A stretch of 64,000 nucleotides of DNA from Dipteris shenzhenensis (GCA_047967505.1 CM106538.1), one strand, 5' to 3'. Counted from the first letter of the stretch, positions 44,228 to 58,343 are shown. Program-made: numbers and translations. The notes: generated by a model from the sequence alone, not told the origin.

Positions 44228-46062
44228 ATGACGGTACGTCGCCCTCTAACATTCTATTCCTATAATTCCTTATGTTTTCCGCAAACCACTGTGTGCTTAT
44301 TAGGCCCCCCGGTTGCGTCATCTAGAGCCCAACGTAGTTCAAAGCTGACAAACGGTTTTTGTGTGGTTTTGGAACAACAGCGCCTCTCACCTGTGCCAAA
44401 ATTTGGGGACTGGGATTCCAACGACCAGGGTTTCACGTTGATCTTTGATAATGCGCGCGCCGGAAAGAACGCGAAAATCGTGAACCCCAACGATCCTTCC
44501 TTCTTCTCCCATTCGGACGAGGACGAGCAAGACCAGCCTTTACCAGATGCAAATGTTGGCAGCGTGAAGCAAGAAACATCTTCGCCAGAACTTACGGATA
44601 CATCACCTCCTTGCCCTGATCCTGTGTCGAACAGAAAATACAATCAGAAAGATCATGGATATATTAGCGTGAAAGTAGAGAAATCTGCCTCCGATCTCAG
44701 AGCGCCTCAAGCTGCATCATCTCCTCGGCATGTGTACAACAGAACATATAATAAGAAAGATTATGACTATATTACTTCCTTTCCTCGACCGCTCCAAGCA
44801 GGATTGAAAGCTACTAAGAAGGAAGCCGGTGTTTGGCCACAAAAGCGTGACAGCGTCTCTGAAGAAAGTGATTCTTTTGCTTCCACACTTTCTGCAGGAT
44901 CTTCCACACGCTCTGCAGAATCTTCTGGCAAGTATTATGGCTTAAACTCTCCTATAAACCGTATGCAGATGGAAAAGTACCAACAGCAGATATATGACCA
45001 ACTAGGATCCGACATAGCGGATATCCCTGATGGGTCTGAACTAGAGAAAGGGCCGAAAGAAAACAAGCTATCGCCTCAGTCGCCATTGCAGTACCAAGCA
45101 CCTCTAGAAAGGCCAGACCATAGGGCAAGAAAGCCTTCTCCTGCTCGGAAAATGTCTGTGGAAGTGGGAGCACCGGAAGAGTTCCAACGCTCGACAAGGC
45201 CAGCTGAATCAGTAAGTGCCATTAATTGTCGTAGCTAGCTGGTTCGGATTTCATTTTTTGCAGACAGGGTAGACAGTTTGATGTTCTTACAAGGACATCC
45301 AAGCATGACTTTGTGCTCAAAAGATTATGTTTATGATTGTGTTTGATGGGCTCTATATCTGTAATTCAGTTTTTGAGAAGCACGCCTCCATACAAACCTT
45401 GTTTGTTCACAATATCAACTGATTAGACTTCTAGCACGCCTGCATACATCTGTCATACATCCTGCTCGATCCATAAAGGTTGATGCTTGTATGATTCAAC
45501 CATTGCAAAACATAGGCTCTAAGCACGAAAGTGCTTCATTGTTCATAATAAGGTGCTCGAAAACTTTAGACTCTCGACGTTTAACTAGGATTGGTTTTCT
45601 TTTCATCTTGCAACAACAGCCTCCAGCTCTTCCCAAATTCGGCGACTGGGATACCGAGGACCCGGGTTCAGCTCAGCAGTACACAGCCATCTTCAGCCAA
45701 CTTCGAGATGAAAAGAGATCAGGTGGCACAGCTGCTCGTCCATCGCCATTGCGTCCAGAAACCCCAGGGGGGAAACCCAACGTAACAAAGAAATCACAGC
45801 ATGCAATAGTTCGACGAAAGAAATCTTCGGTAAGCTATGCCCTTACCCCCCCTCCCTCCAACCCACCCACCGACCCACATTTGGTTCCTAAGAACAGCTC
45901 TCGGAGGATGAACTGACTTAGGCTTGTGGGTTTTGTTTTGGGAATTGAAAGCTGATCTGTTTTTTTGAGAGTAATCCAATGTTTTTATTTTGCTGTGTTG
46001 GAATTGTTTTGGATCTTCAGAAGTGGAGTCTTTGCTTTAGTAACTCTCCAGTGGAAGAATGA
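44228..46062 (+). CDS. RIN4-like protein with two NOI domains, four predicted exons
   Basis: Predicted exons are 44228-44233 (ATG ACG only), 44381-45211, 45620-45829 and 46021-46062. All introns are GT-AG and all junctions are phase 0 (donors GTACGTC, GTAAGTG, GTAAGCT; acceptors ACAACAG, ACAACAG, TCTTCAG). The product is 362 residues. RIN4 is a membrane-tethered plant immune regulator guarded by NLR receptors and cleaved by AvrRpt2. Here NOI-1 starts VPKFGDWDSNDQGF at residue 7, has Thr21 and the conserved NPND (37-40). NOI-2 starts LPKFGDWDTEDPGSAQQYT at 283, with the Thr equivalent to Arabidopsis Thr166 at 301. The tiny first exon is as I recall for RIN4-family genes. Between the NOIs is an acidic, Ser/Pro-rich, probably disordered linker with a duplicated NRKYNQKDHGYI / NRTYNKKDYDYI motif (86 and 122). 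It is longer than Arabidopsis RIN4 (211 aa). Oddity: the C-terminus (KWSLCFSNSPVEE) has only one Cys, not the usual Cys cluster for acylation, so the last exon is the least certain. Confidence 0.85.
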
Positions 46063-49000
46063 GCATTCGAGGTTACAATGTTATATATGGATCCGTGCTT
46101 TCCCTCTCAAATTCTGGGAAATTTAAGGTCATTCTATCATCAGAACAGCAATGAAGGCCTGTTTTTTCCCAGAGGAACAAGGGCTCTCTTTTTATATGGA
46201 TGGTCAGAGTCCACCTCCCCATTTTTGCAAGGTGAATTGTAAGCTATAACCCGTTGTACAATATCTTTGGTCGTCTCTAGGCCTCCAGGCCTCTTTACCA
46301 GAAGCAGGCGTCTGCTAGATGTTAGCCCTGCTATGTTTGAGTTCAGAACAGTATCCCGAATCATCCTTTCAACCTAGGGCTTACTCAACAGTCTGTGGTT
46401 ATGGGTTCTTGTTATAATACACTACTGAATGGTGTCATTTTGTACCTGGATAATCAAGTGGGACTAAAGTCTGTCTTGATGCATCTTCAACTCGAGGGGA
46501 GTATTACCATGGCTCTTGGTATAATACACTACTGAACGGTAACATTTTGAGTTTGTACACCATGCTGTGCTCTACGTTCGAATGACTGCTGGCGTAAAAT
46601 TGATCTCGTGTGTGAGTTGTGGACACATGTATGTAATTACGATATCAACAACTATCTGGCTATTCTACTGATTATGCTACCTAGAGAAAGTCGATACTTC
46701 TAAACCAGCCAGATTCTCTATTGTGAATGGAGGATGAGGGTTGCATCACCAGAGTAGGTTAAACACAGAATGGTTTACTTGGAAAATACAAGTAGGTAAG
46801 TGATGCATAATAACTAGCACATTTCAAACAAGGAACTGTCTCCTACTGCTTGTCTGTGGAGTATCGATGAGGGTAGATGGACATTAATTTAGTATGCTTT
46901 CTTTACATTGGCAAATATTGAAGCATCACGTCCCACGGAATATGCATGAGTAGGTAAACTCAAATCCCTCCTCACCACGACTTTCCAACATGATTTCTAT
47001 GAAGGCTTAATGGTAGACTCTCGAAAGGTTGTCACCCAAGACTATCCAAAGGCTTAAGCCATTCTTCCCCTAGTGCATTCAAAATCAAATCGAGCAAATC
47101 TTTGTCAAAGGACTTAAATTTGAAGGTGGTCCGTGCAGCTCCTCTACTGTGGCTCACCTACATTGTCTATAAATATATTTTAGCATATCAAACCCTTTTT
47201 GATTCCCACAAGTATATAAGCTCCCTCTAATCTTTCCTAATTCAACTTGCAAAAACTCTAGATGGTAATTAGGATAAGCAAAAAAAAACACGTTTGAGGA
47301 TTATCATTCTTGAATTCTAGCCACATGGTAGATCTTCAAGGAGCCATTTTGTCATTTATCCTACTTAAACACCAATCAAACCTCTACGTAATTGATGTCA
47401 AAGCCCAAATGACATCTCGACACCAAATAGATCTGGGCTATAGCCACTCCAAGACATATCCCTTCAACAACAATGGCATATATCCCCAACCTACCCACAA
47501 TCAAAGGCTTTATACCAATTACACATTGACCCAGAGACAACAAAATTTGTGTACTAACTCTAAAAAGGCATTGACATGATTGTTTCAATCTATTGAAAAA
47601 GCATCTAAGTCATCTACAAAATATCTAAGACCCAACTCCAATTCACTAGGGAACTTAAGACCTTATCGTACATCACCTACTACTTATCCACTGAGTTTTT
47701 TCTGTCTTGTCTAGCTTTCATCATGTGATCATTTGGAAGTACTTTGAAGTTGTGATATTTTGTGATTCATACATGATCCATCCTGTGAATCATGTATGAA
47801 TTTGAGTAATTTGAAGTTGTGATATTTTGTGTTGAATGTGAGCACATTGTTTTCTTAGAAATCATCCTAATACCACAATTGTTATGAAGAAGATAATCAT
47901 CATAGCATATGTAACGATATTGATTTAATAACCTTCCACTCTAGGTGTAAAACTTTTTAAATGTGCAAGTCGAGCATTGGTGAACTTATTGTGGCGTGAA
48001 TTTGGTATCCAACCTTGAACTTGAAATCTTAAGGGAAGTGTTAGTGATGCGTAGACGTTGGCTTTGTGAAGGGTAGAGAGTGGCTTTATGAAGGGTAGAC
48101 AGTGTTAGTGAAGGGTAGATAGTGGCTCTATAAGGTTGTTCCGTTACAATGTTTACATCTTTTATGTTCCCCTTAGCTCCTATATACTATGCACATCTTA
48201 AATCATACTGTGAAGGGAGATAAAGGCAGGCCCATTAGCTCACCTTGATCATGGTAGCTTTACCCTTCACTTTACCTTTACCTCGATTCGAATGGTACCT
48301 TTACCTTGATTTGAATTGTACCTTTACCTTCAGTAATTTTGAGTAAAGGATGTGTTTAACTACCACAATAACCCTTCACTCAAAGCCAACCCTTGACATC
48401 AAGGTGATTTGAAGGAAACATTTGGCATAATCACAATAAAGCATCGACTGGGAGATGTAGAAATACTAACTACTATAGCGATTGATGGCAATGGATGAGA
48501 TAAGACTAGTTTGGTAGCATAAGAGGACATAAAATCACAACTTGTTGTAGATGTGTTTTTTGGTGATTTCCTCTCTTGAGCTTAAGATAGACTCATAGGA
48601 CTATTGTCTAAAAATATAAGGAGCACAAAAAACTATTACATGAGATTACAAAATTCTCACAAATGTATGGTAACACAGTCTTTCACCTAGACAGTACTCA
48701 AATTTGAAACTTTATCTAGCATGCCTGAAAATAAAATTGATTTCAAGGATCTAGCATTTTTTACAAAGTGTTTATAAGTATATCAAACACCTAAAAGTGA
48801 CAAAACTTTGTTTGAAAATCATTTTGGCAAGATTAATTTATCAATTAACAAGAGTGGTTAGCCTAGCAGGTTGCATTATAAGTCACATTTCATAAATAAG
48901 CATCTTTATATACTACACATAATAGCCACCACAAAGCATCATATCTTAACTATAACAATATTATATCATAAGGGAAAGTCACCACATCACAATAAAGGCT

Positions 49001-49234
49001 AAAACTAAGAGAGATTAAGTGCTCATAATATCAACTACCAAAACAAGTTCTGCATAAATCTCACTTTTATTGTTTTGAATTATCACATATATAAGTGTTC
49101 TACATATAGCTTTTTGGCCTGCCACCGGGAGGCTTTAGTGAAGGCGAGGCTTGCTTCCAAAGTGAAAATGTTTTTTTTAATTTCTTAAAAATGACAATTT
49201 CTTCTTGCTATTCTTCTCCTCCACATTTTCAGGG
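46063..49234. other. 3' flank of the RIN4-like gene and AT-rich non-coding DNA
   Basis: No supported gene. TATAATACACTACTGAAYGGT is duplicated at about 46414 and 46519. A hairpin with 13-base arms (ATTCATACATGAT) lies at 47763-47775 / 47787-47799, flanked by two copies of TTTGAAGTTGTGATATTTTG. GAAGGGTAGA is reiterated at 48066-48120 and GGTACCTTTACCTTGATT-like units at 48270-48330. I see no clear AATAAA signal just after the predicted stop. Confidence 0.5.

Positions 49235-49304
<70 letters not shown>
49235..49304. repeat. (TC)n microsatellite, about 70 bp
   Basis: An uninterrupted run of CT dinucleotides, about 35 units, following ATTTTCAGGGC and ending at ATCCC. Confidence 0.98.
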
Positions 49305-49307
<3 letters not shown>

Positions 49308-52300
49308 CCTTTCAGTTCATCATCTCTGCCCTCTTTCACTATTTGGATCTCCAACAGGCCTTGTGAATGATTTATTATCATTCACATTGTTTTAATTGGT
49401 ATCACTCATTCATGATTAGAGGCACTCTATAAGTATAATTTAAATGTATTAAGGTTCTTATGATATCCTTGAACCCTTTTATCTTGAATTTAGCATGAAT
49501 CACAGCATAAGGAACAATCAATATACGATTTGAATTTGGTGTTCTACATTAGATTAGGGCCACTTAAACTCACGCTACTCCATAATAGCCTATTGAAGAC
49601 ATATACAAAGTATGGTTGAGTTTGGAACCTATTAGACATGTCAAAGATAAAATTTTTCATGCCATCAACATTCACTAAAAATACATTTAATGCCATAGAT
49701 CATAATGAATATGATTATCTAGCTCCAAGGAAATACAAACATATGTGTTATAGTTATCCTTAGACTCTAGGACTTACAAACTCTAAGAAAACTCATTCTA
49801 AGTAAGAAGTATGGCCATTCTATCTAAAACCTGAGAAAATAGCTTGAAATGTTGGTGTTAGGTTGACCTTAAAAGTCTAGGTATAACCCAAAGTAATAGG
49901 TGCTAGTTCCAATTTATAATAATTCCAAGCTTTTTTCAGCATATAAGCTATTATGGCAAATAATCAAAACCCGAAAATACCTTATCGATGCTTTTGAATA
50001 ATTCTAGGAAGTGGCTAAATTAACATGACATAAAAGTGTCCTAGGACATTTTTATGTCCTACCAAACTAGGGTGTAATGGTCACAAGCAGTAATCGAAAG
50101 GAGAAGGGTCCTCCCTTACAATTCAAAGATGGGTCCAAAAAAGCCAAACCTCAGGTTTGGATGGACAGGGCCATACATAATATTTGGCATCCATGGCAAT
50201 GGCATCATACCATTAGAAGATTTAGAGGGTTAGCACTCTGAGATGCGATAAATGGCCTAAAGGTAAAACTTTCACAATTGCCTCCAAAATCCTATCGCAG
50301 TTAGTCATCATTGATCCCAAAGAACTACATTTAAATTTTTATGTCCTTCATTAAGCATTCGAGATTTAATATTGGCTTATACTTTTTCTATGACTATTCG
50401 GCAAGTCTTAGGCTCGTCAAAGGAAGTATACATATTCAACATGTTCATAGCATAAGGTCACCATGTTAGGATTGCCACATTCATACAAATGGCTTAGGAT
50501 TCACTTTGCTCACTACTGCTCATTGTGATTATCTTATCACATGATCATACATACACTCTAAAGGAATAATACATGCAGAATTAGAAGAGAAAGGCACCCA
50601 GCTCTTCTATCTAACTTGCCTGCATTATGATAGAATAAAGATAAGAGTCTCGCACTCTACTCATCAATTTGGGTTTTCTTGATAGTAGTATCTTTCACAA
50701 ACTCATCAAAGTTCATCTCCATGCACTTGTTGTGAGAGATTCCAAATTATAGTCTAGTTTCAACTTCTTGTCCTCTTTCACTTGTTCGATAGCTTCTTAA
50801 TTGTCACACCACCACTCACCTTCTTCCTTCACACTTGACCTTATGAATTGAAATGTCAAACCTTCACTTTGTAGGTCTTCTCCTCTTCTTGCATCCAATC
50901 TTGGTCAACTAGTAGTTGGATCACCATTTTCATGGTTATTAATGCTTCTTTGGCTTCTTCAACTCTTTGAATAGGCCTTGTCACCATCCATCTTTTTGTC
51001 ATGCTTATTTGTGATGGTATTGTGACTTGTGTGCTAGGAGAGTGTTTGGATGTTTGAGGTGCATGTTATGAGAATATGTTTGGAGGTTTGAGATGAGTGC
51101 AAAAAAGTAGGTGATTATTGTTAAGTATGCTCTTTGGAGTCAACTAGTGGCACATGACCAGCCTTGCCTGTATGTTTACATTTGGCTCAAGTGCATTGCT
51201 GTTGCACTAGTGGTTGTGGTCACTATGATGACTTTTCATCATTGACAGGTTCGCTCACACTCTGTTTTCAACTCTCTAAGAATTGAGATTTTTTTCTCAA
51301 TGATATCAAATAAAGTTGCTCTAAACCCAGTCTTTATATCCTTTTTCTGTTATGGAGCATGTAATGAGAAACTCGTCTGGTAGGGTATTACTTGCATCTT
51401 GTTGCATTCACCTATTGATTGGATCAACTGTCCTATAGTTTTATGTTTTTATGGAGCACTAGTCACTAATATGGAATATTACCTCAATTTCTATATTTTA
51501 GTATTCTTTACAAAGAGGTAGAAAAAGTAGTAGGAAAATTTTAGACGTGAGATGCAACAGAAGATCCATCGGACCTAATCCTCCCTATAAATACCCATGT
51601 ACTGCTTTTATTATTCATGATGGACAAAGATTAGCACTTTTTTAAATTGAAGCTCCCAACAAATACATGAATAGGACATTGCTCTCGCAGGAGCTTTTGA
51701 GTTGTCAATAATCATCATTGTGACCTCTAAGGTATAATGAATTGGACTCCAATCACATAAACGTTGGTATTATTGTCCTTTGATTTTCATATTCCATGGT
51801 TGTTAATTTTGATCCCTAGCACTCCCTCACCATCAATAAAAAAGGAGAGGGTTAGTTAAGTATAATCATAAGGTTATAGGATTTGAGTCTGAATGGGTTG
51901 TAAAACTGGAACTTTACATATGAATAGGAACCTCATCCCCTTTTTTAAAAATGCAAAATAATGAATTTAAATACAATGAAGAGATTAAAAAGGTTATAAA
52001 ATTAGAAATTGTAAAACGAAGAACAGAAATCCATATTTAATGTATAGGGAGAGGTGGCACACCTCTTTCCAATTATTTATTACATGATAGAGCATGCCCC
52101 CCTCTTATTAGCAACTCTGTTTTTAGCTCTTCTTTCTACTATGTTTTTAGCTCAGCTTTTTGTTTTTGTTTTATATAGTTTATATTTTAAACAGCTACCT
52201 ATAATGGTTTTCTTGTATGTTCGTTTTGTTGAAAGAGATTGTGTTTGAATGAATACCTACAAAGCAACATGTTTTTAGTAAATGAGTTCAATTATTGATA

Positions 52301-55300
52301 AGGGGAAAGACTAGTTTTAGAACAACATAAATTATTTATTAAATTAGGGTGAGTTGGCAGTGTAGGAATGTCTCGAGATTTTAGCCAACATACTTGTTTT
52401 CCATCTCTACATAAATGATGTTGTCTTCCCCTTGTGTATGCTATAATGCTATATTCATATAGTACTTCATAACTTTCATAAAAGCGCTTTGCAAACTTGT
52501 TCTACATGTTTTAGTCCCATAAACAAAAGGATAAGGCAGCTCCATGCTTCTCTTTAAAGCGTATATGATAACAATGTAGCATTCACCTCCTGAACCTTTG
52601 CGAACTAAAGTAGTGCTATTTTGTTCAGGCAACACTCCATACAGTGCTAAGATGACTCCCAGTGTCATTGCTTGCATCGTGACCACCAATTGTGGCCTTG
52701 GTTTAATTATTCATCCAAAGTCTTACTTCTTCTTCCATGCTCACACCTTTGGGCTCATTAATGTTAGAAACATTTAGCCAAGAAAGGCTTGCTACAAATC
52801 GCCATGAATGATGGCAAGTATAGTCCAATAGATAGTCCCACCTTGTCATTTCCTTTTCACTCTAAAGCACATTCTTTACAATGTCTTGCCCTATCATTGT
52901 ATTTTCAACTTTGACGCACAATTTTTCAAATGCCTTGCCGATCTGATGGTAGTAGGTATCTTAACCATGGATTACATTTGATGAAGCCTACTATCTAGCA
53001 TATAACCAACTCTAGTGCTTTGTGTTAAACTCTCATGTGGGGGTGTCCATGTGGCTACAACTATCCGAAATAAAGCCACCAAGGTTACGAGGACAAAAAG
53101 GTGGGATTTTTGGGGTGAATAGTGGCATTGTCATCTTATCAGAGAATTTCTTGAATTACATATTGCACAAACTCATCCATGGTGTTGGCAACCCTTCGAT
53201 TGACCGATATTCTAGCCATTTTCCTCGATTTATTTTGATTAAATTTATTTGGTCTTTGAGGAGAGGAAATTCTTCTAGCCTTGTCTACATTTATTCATGG
53301 TTGTAGCTGTGCCTAGACAGCTATTAAGGATGTGCAATTTTCCATTAACCTAAGGAATTATCTAATCCTAATAATAACCAACCCAAGACACATAATAGAA
53401 AAGAAAAAGAAAGAGAATTACATAATAATGGAAGGATGAGAAGCTCAATCTCAATGTTAAGAGATGCTAGATGATTGACAAGCTAGACCATGCATTGTGT
53501 ATGAAGGACAGTTCCTGACCCATACTCAGATTTTCCATGATTCGATGCTAGAGATGTTGATGGGGGGAGGTCTGAGAGATGTCCAAGAGTTGCAAGAGAT
53601 GTTTACCTTTATCTTTCAAACCTCTAGAACACCTTTGGGGTTCTATTAACAGATCTATATAAGTGTAAGTTAGTTGTATCTAGCAACTGAGATTAGAGAT
53701 AAAGCCAAATAAGTCCCATAAATATTGAAGAAGCCGATTTGACTAGAATTAAAAGGCACATTGCATGATCATCTAGTTATGTATTCACAATGTTTTTTTC
53801 TTATCAAGGTTGGTTTTCATTGATTCAACTTTCTTTCTTTCTTCCTTTCCAAAATTCAATATAAGGAATTTGATCTAATGGTCTACATCTTGATGCGTGG
53901 ATTAATATTAGCTCAACTTGGTGTAGGCTAGTCATGTAGAAAAAAGCCTTTGTGACTCAAGGTGGTGAGGATTTGCATAGGAAGCAATGTGCTTAGTGAA
54001 TATTTAAATAGTGTTTCCATGCTTCCTCAATCTACCAACTTGGCCAACCATTAAATGTGATTTGGATATTCATCGGGTTGGAGCTTCAACGGCACTTAAA
54101 AAATATCCAATCACACTTGATATTGATTACATATTCTTACTTCATACAATGATGAATCAAATGGCCATTCTATCTATTAGGAATGAAGTTCCACTTGAGC
54201 TTTCACTTTGATGGCAACTTGATCCTTATAGTTTTTCATCATGGAATTATGATATCACTATACCAAATGTGCCGTCAATGTTCTATTCGACATCAAATGG
54301 TTTATTTGATGGGCTCATGAATAGATTTTGTTATGCTATAAGGATAATGCCAACTCCTTTCCTATAGCATGTAATTATTGTGCATTTTGAAGATTTTAAA
54401 GCAATTCTTCATCTTTCCTTGATTGATATGTCCTTTGGTTATGTGGTTGTTGAAGCTAATCATTCCCACCTTCATCCAGTCTTTGTCCTTAAATCCTCAA
54501 AAGAATTTTCTCCATAATGGGAACAGTCGGTTTATGAATAATTTGAAAAAAACTCTCATAGAGGAAACATTCATCTCATGATCTTGGTTTCATTATAGTC
54601 CTTTTAATGAGATACAACAGAGCTTGATGATTCTCCAAATAATGTAAAGAAATTTCTCAAAAGATAATGTCAAGTTTTAGGATAGTATATACACCATGTA
54701 GGTCTTCCCTTTCGATTGTTGTGTATTTCTTTCTAGATGTTGATAGGATAAATTAATTAATATTGAAAAGTACACATTCCATCAAGTTGTGTAATTAAAA
54801 CAAGTGTGCAGATGAAAAGTCTTTATCCAACTTTTGTTGTCTTAGAATTTGAGCTTTAATTACCCTTTCTTCCAAATTTGGTTTGCATTTACCCATTCTT
54901 TGTTCTACTTAAACTTGGATTTATTATCTAGTGATTGATGTAATGGATCTAGAGTCTTTAATGAATCTTCTATAAGGAATCCCATGAATGAACATAATCA
55001 CTTGATGTTGGTAGGCTCTTTCATCTTTCAATTACATTACTCTTTGTTCTTTTTGTCACAACACGCCATCCTTTTAAGTTGTATGATTGAGGAGCACACC
55101 CAAATATGCATAGAAGAGACATTTACTGGGGCTGAGTGAAATGCTACACTCCCTTTATTTTTGGAATACATTGAGTAGAAATTTCAATACTTGTATCTCG
55201 TGCTATACATAGAAAAATCATCCCAAAAAATTTCTAGGAATTAATCTTTGTATTCTTGAAATAAACTATGTATTCTTAAAAGAACCTTGAAAATGTCCCT

Positions 55301-55713
55301 ATGCACAACATGGAAAAAGAAAAGGCCAAGAAAGTTTGTGAGAAGATAGACCCAAGGGTATATCTATTAGTCTTGAAAAATAAATGTTGAGGACAAGACA
55401 CTACTTGAATGAGAACAAAGTGCATAATACGCACAATACACCCTTGATAAAATGGTTGCTTTGCAATAGGCAGCACAAGAGTCACCCATGGATTTTGCAA
55501 TAGTTTTTTTAAAAGCCCCTAAAGAATCACTATCCCAACCATCGAGAATGATCCCGAGAGAAGCAATCAAGTACATAAAAAATCCAATAGTTACTTCAAA
55601 ATCACTAACAGCCACCAATAGTGAAGGAGGAAATAATTGACTTAGCAGCACCATTGAGCAAGTAAACATTGCTATGTCTTTGTAAGTGTAGGGACCGTGG
55701 CTCAGTATGAACC
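49305..55713. other. 6.4 kb of AT-rich non-coding DNA
   Basis: Only short frames occur (for example 53022-53306 plus and 52441-52689 minus), without any domain I recognise, and no splice pattern links them. Nothing else is supported. Confidence 0.4.
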
Positions 55714-56050
55714 ACTAGACATCAATCAACATTGAACAACATACATCAATAACGCTTTTACTTCTAGTTTAAGAAAGATTGCACAAGGAAAGGTTTTACT
55801 TTGGGTTGAAGAAACCATTAAGAAACTGGACCTCGACACAATCAAGGAGCAGATCAACACTAAAGATGCACATGATAGTATGAAGATAGGGCATCTTAAA
55901 AACATCATATGGGGACTATATATAACTAAGAAGTTTCAAGAATATGATGAGACTACTAATGGACACAATCTCATGAAAAAAATGTTGAATTCCAACTACT
56001 ATGTGCCAAAGCATCTAAATGTTTTGAATCCAAACTGCCAACATACTTGA
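55714..56050 (+). pseudogene. open frame without an early ATG, protein-like, unrecognised
   Basis: About 112 codons are open on the plus strand with protein-like composition: SLRKIAQGKVLLWVEETIKK, then DTIKEQINTKDAHD and NIIWGLYITKKFQEYDE, ending at CQHT and a TGA. The first in-frame ATG is about 50 codons in. A CTTTTACTTCTAG pyrimidine-AG sequence lies at about 55755-55767 and could act as a splice acceptor for an exon. I do not recognise the family. It could be a decayed host exon or a gag-like fragment. Confidence 0.3.
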
Positions 56051-58018
56051 CTAGGACCCAAAGAAGCTATGGCCTACAATCCAAGACCTAGAATCATATT
56101 TTTGCAAGAAGAGGGGGATGATCATGGTTCTCGCATGTGAAGTCAAACATAAATAATAATAAGGAACTTCAATATGTATCCAAAAGAAAAAGAGGAAAGG
56201 AGAGAGATATACACCATGGTTTTGTGACCCTTGGACTATGAGAAAACAATGAGAAAATGCAAAATGGACTCAATAGCTAATATAACATCCTTTGTGATCT
56301 ATGCTCTTAGTTTCTCGTTTAAAGATACGAATGTATGCCTCTTCCCTAGGTGTCACCTCGCAAGAATACGTACAAGAGGCTATGCATGTCTAGCATTAAG
56401 ATGGTCTAACCGTTGATTGCTTCAATTACCTCAATTGAGGTAATGCTACCCATACCTAGCTCCAACTTCCTTCAAATGTTGGAGGTCCAGCCTTATTTTA
56501 AGAAAATCAAACCTGGGCAAATTAGCTTGTTTCTACCGCACTGTTATAGAAAACAAGAAACTATAAGCTCGATGTGAAGGCTTCCATTATGAATATAACA
56601 TCAAAAAATGGTGGTTTCCACTCCACCTTAATTTAAGACTAATGTTATTTTTTATAAATTCGCTTTTGTGTCATGGAAAACTTCAAAATTTACCGATACT
56701 ATTGTGGTTTTTGTTATCTTTCACTTTGACAAGAAGAATTTTAGCTTCTTACTGTTGCAGTGATGGTCTCAGTAATTAGAAAGTAACATATGTATATTTG
56801 GTCTCAGATTGATATAATATAAAACCCCCCTTTTTTGGGAAAAGAAAAACTTCAAAATGTTAGAAACATTGGGTCATGCTTATAAATATGTTTTTAAATA
56901 TGAAGGCCAAAATATGACAATCTTTGAGAATTTTCTAGATCATACATAACATAGTTTCACCTCGCTCAATGTGAGAAGAATTCAAGAACTTGGACACTTT
57001 GCATAAAAGGGTAGCCACAAATATTCCAAGCCTTAGAAAATATCTGATAATTCATGAAAAGCACTTAATTCTATGTAGAATCAGTGAAAGACATAAATTT
57101 GCCATCCAAGGGAAACATAATGGGCCCTTATTCACACATAGGAAAGGCAATGTGGCTAGTAGGGTGAGGGGGGGGGGGAACTCTACCATATGTGTGTGTT
57201 AGGCCTATAGGAATCTGCCTTGGGAACAGGTAGTGGTTCCAATCCTGGAATTGCTGATGAACACAATTCTTGATATTAAAATTAGCATGAAACATGTCAA
57301 ATACAATAGGGCAAAAACCCTTTAGAAATTACAGCCCGTAATTTAGGGTGATGATGAACAAGTCCAATGAAGAATTGATCTCATTAGCATCTTCATCAAG
57401 GCATACTCCAGCATCAGGTACTGTTACCTGCATCCATCCAATAGAAGGTGATGTTAGAATAGATCCACTTCTATCTTGGGACTGCAGGTGTCATAGACCC
57501 CAACTGCTTGTTATCACAATAAAAAATATGCATGAGCAAATAACCAAGAGATCTATCAATACTTATAAACAAAAGTAAAGTCTTCAAGAAACTATTTGGC
57601 TAAGGATTGGGAGCCAGAGGAGGAGCATCCCATAAGGGAATGACCATATTTCGATACCACAACCTTTGGGATATCACCTGAAGGAATCTGTATATACATC
57701 AAAGTGCATATACCCACATGCATTGCATTAGAAAAGAGAAATATAATCAAAGCATCTTAGTAATGTTTTGCTAGACCTGATTACTCATTATACCTCAACA
57801 TTTTAAGTTTGCAAATTACACTTGAACATTAAAGAATGGTCACTAAATCATAGAGAACATGATGCTCCCATTCCTATGAAGTTGGTGGATTCTCATTGCA
57901 CTTATTGCAACCACATCCATGGGCTCAACTACCATGGTCTAAAGAAATTTAAAAATACTTTCATGGATAAATAATAGGACCACTTTTTTGTGGAGACCCA
58001 CATTAGACATGGCTGGAG
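56051..58018. other. non-coding DNA with a 20-bp perfect palindrome
   Basis: ATTACCTCAATTGAGGTAAT at 56425-56444 is a perfect 20-bp palindrome. A run of G (about 12) lies at 57167-57178. No supported gene. Confidence 0.5.
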
Positions 58019-58343
58019 TGTTGAGAGTTGTGGTGCCATGAGCACATGTAGAGCAAAGGTATGAGCAAAGGACAAGCTGCCACATGGCATGGAGGAGATA
58101 TCCCACATGTGAGCAAGCAAATGGATGTAAGTACCCTCACCTATAAAAGGGAGGTTCATTTGAAGTAATATCAATCAAGCACTTTGCACTATCTCAAGAT
58201 TCTCTTTATGAGTCCAAGCTAATCTATCTTGGAACCTAATTGACTTGAGGTACATGTCATGAGCACTCTCTTCATCATGTTTCCACATAGGTTCCATCCA
58301 CCTTAGAGCGCTCCATAGATCCTGAGGCACCCATGTTTTGTCA
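58019..58343 (+). repeat. 5' LTR of the non-autonomous element
   Basis: It starts TGTTGAGAGTTGTGG and ends CATGTTTTGTCA (TG...CA). A TATA box (CCTATAAAAGGG, 58140-58151) fits U3, with R and U5 to its right. Confidence 0.95.

Noticed and set aside
47310-47588. Overlapping plus and minus frames of 70-89 residues
   Set aside because: Possible old transposon sequence, but no motif clear enough to name.
53022-53306. 94-residue plus-strand frame
   Set aside because: No domain or splice evidence; isolated in AT-rich DNA.
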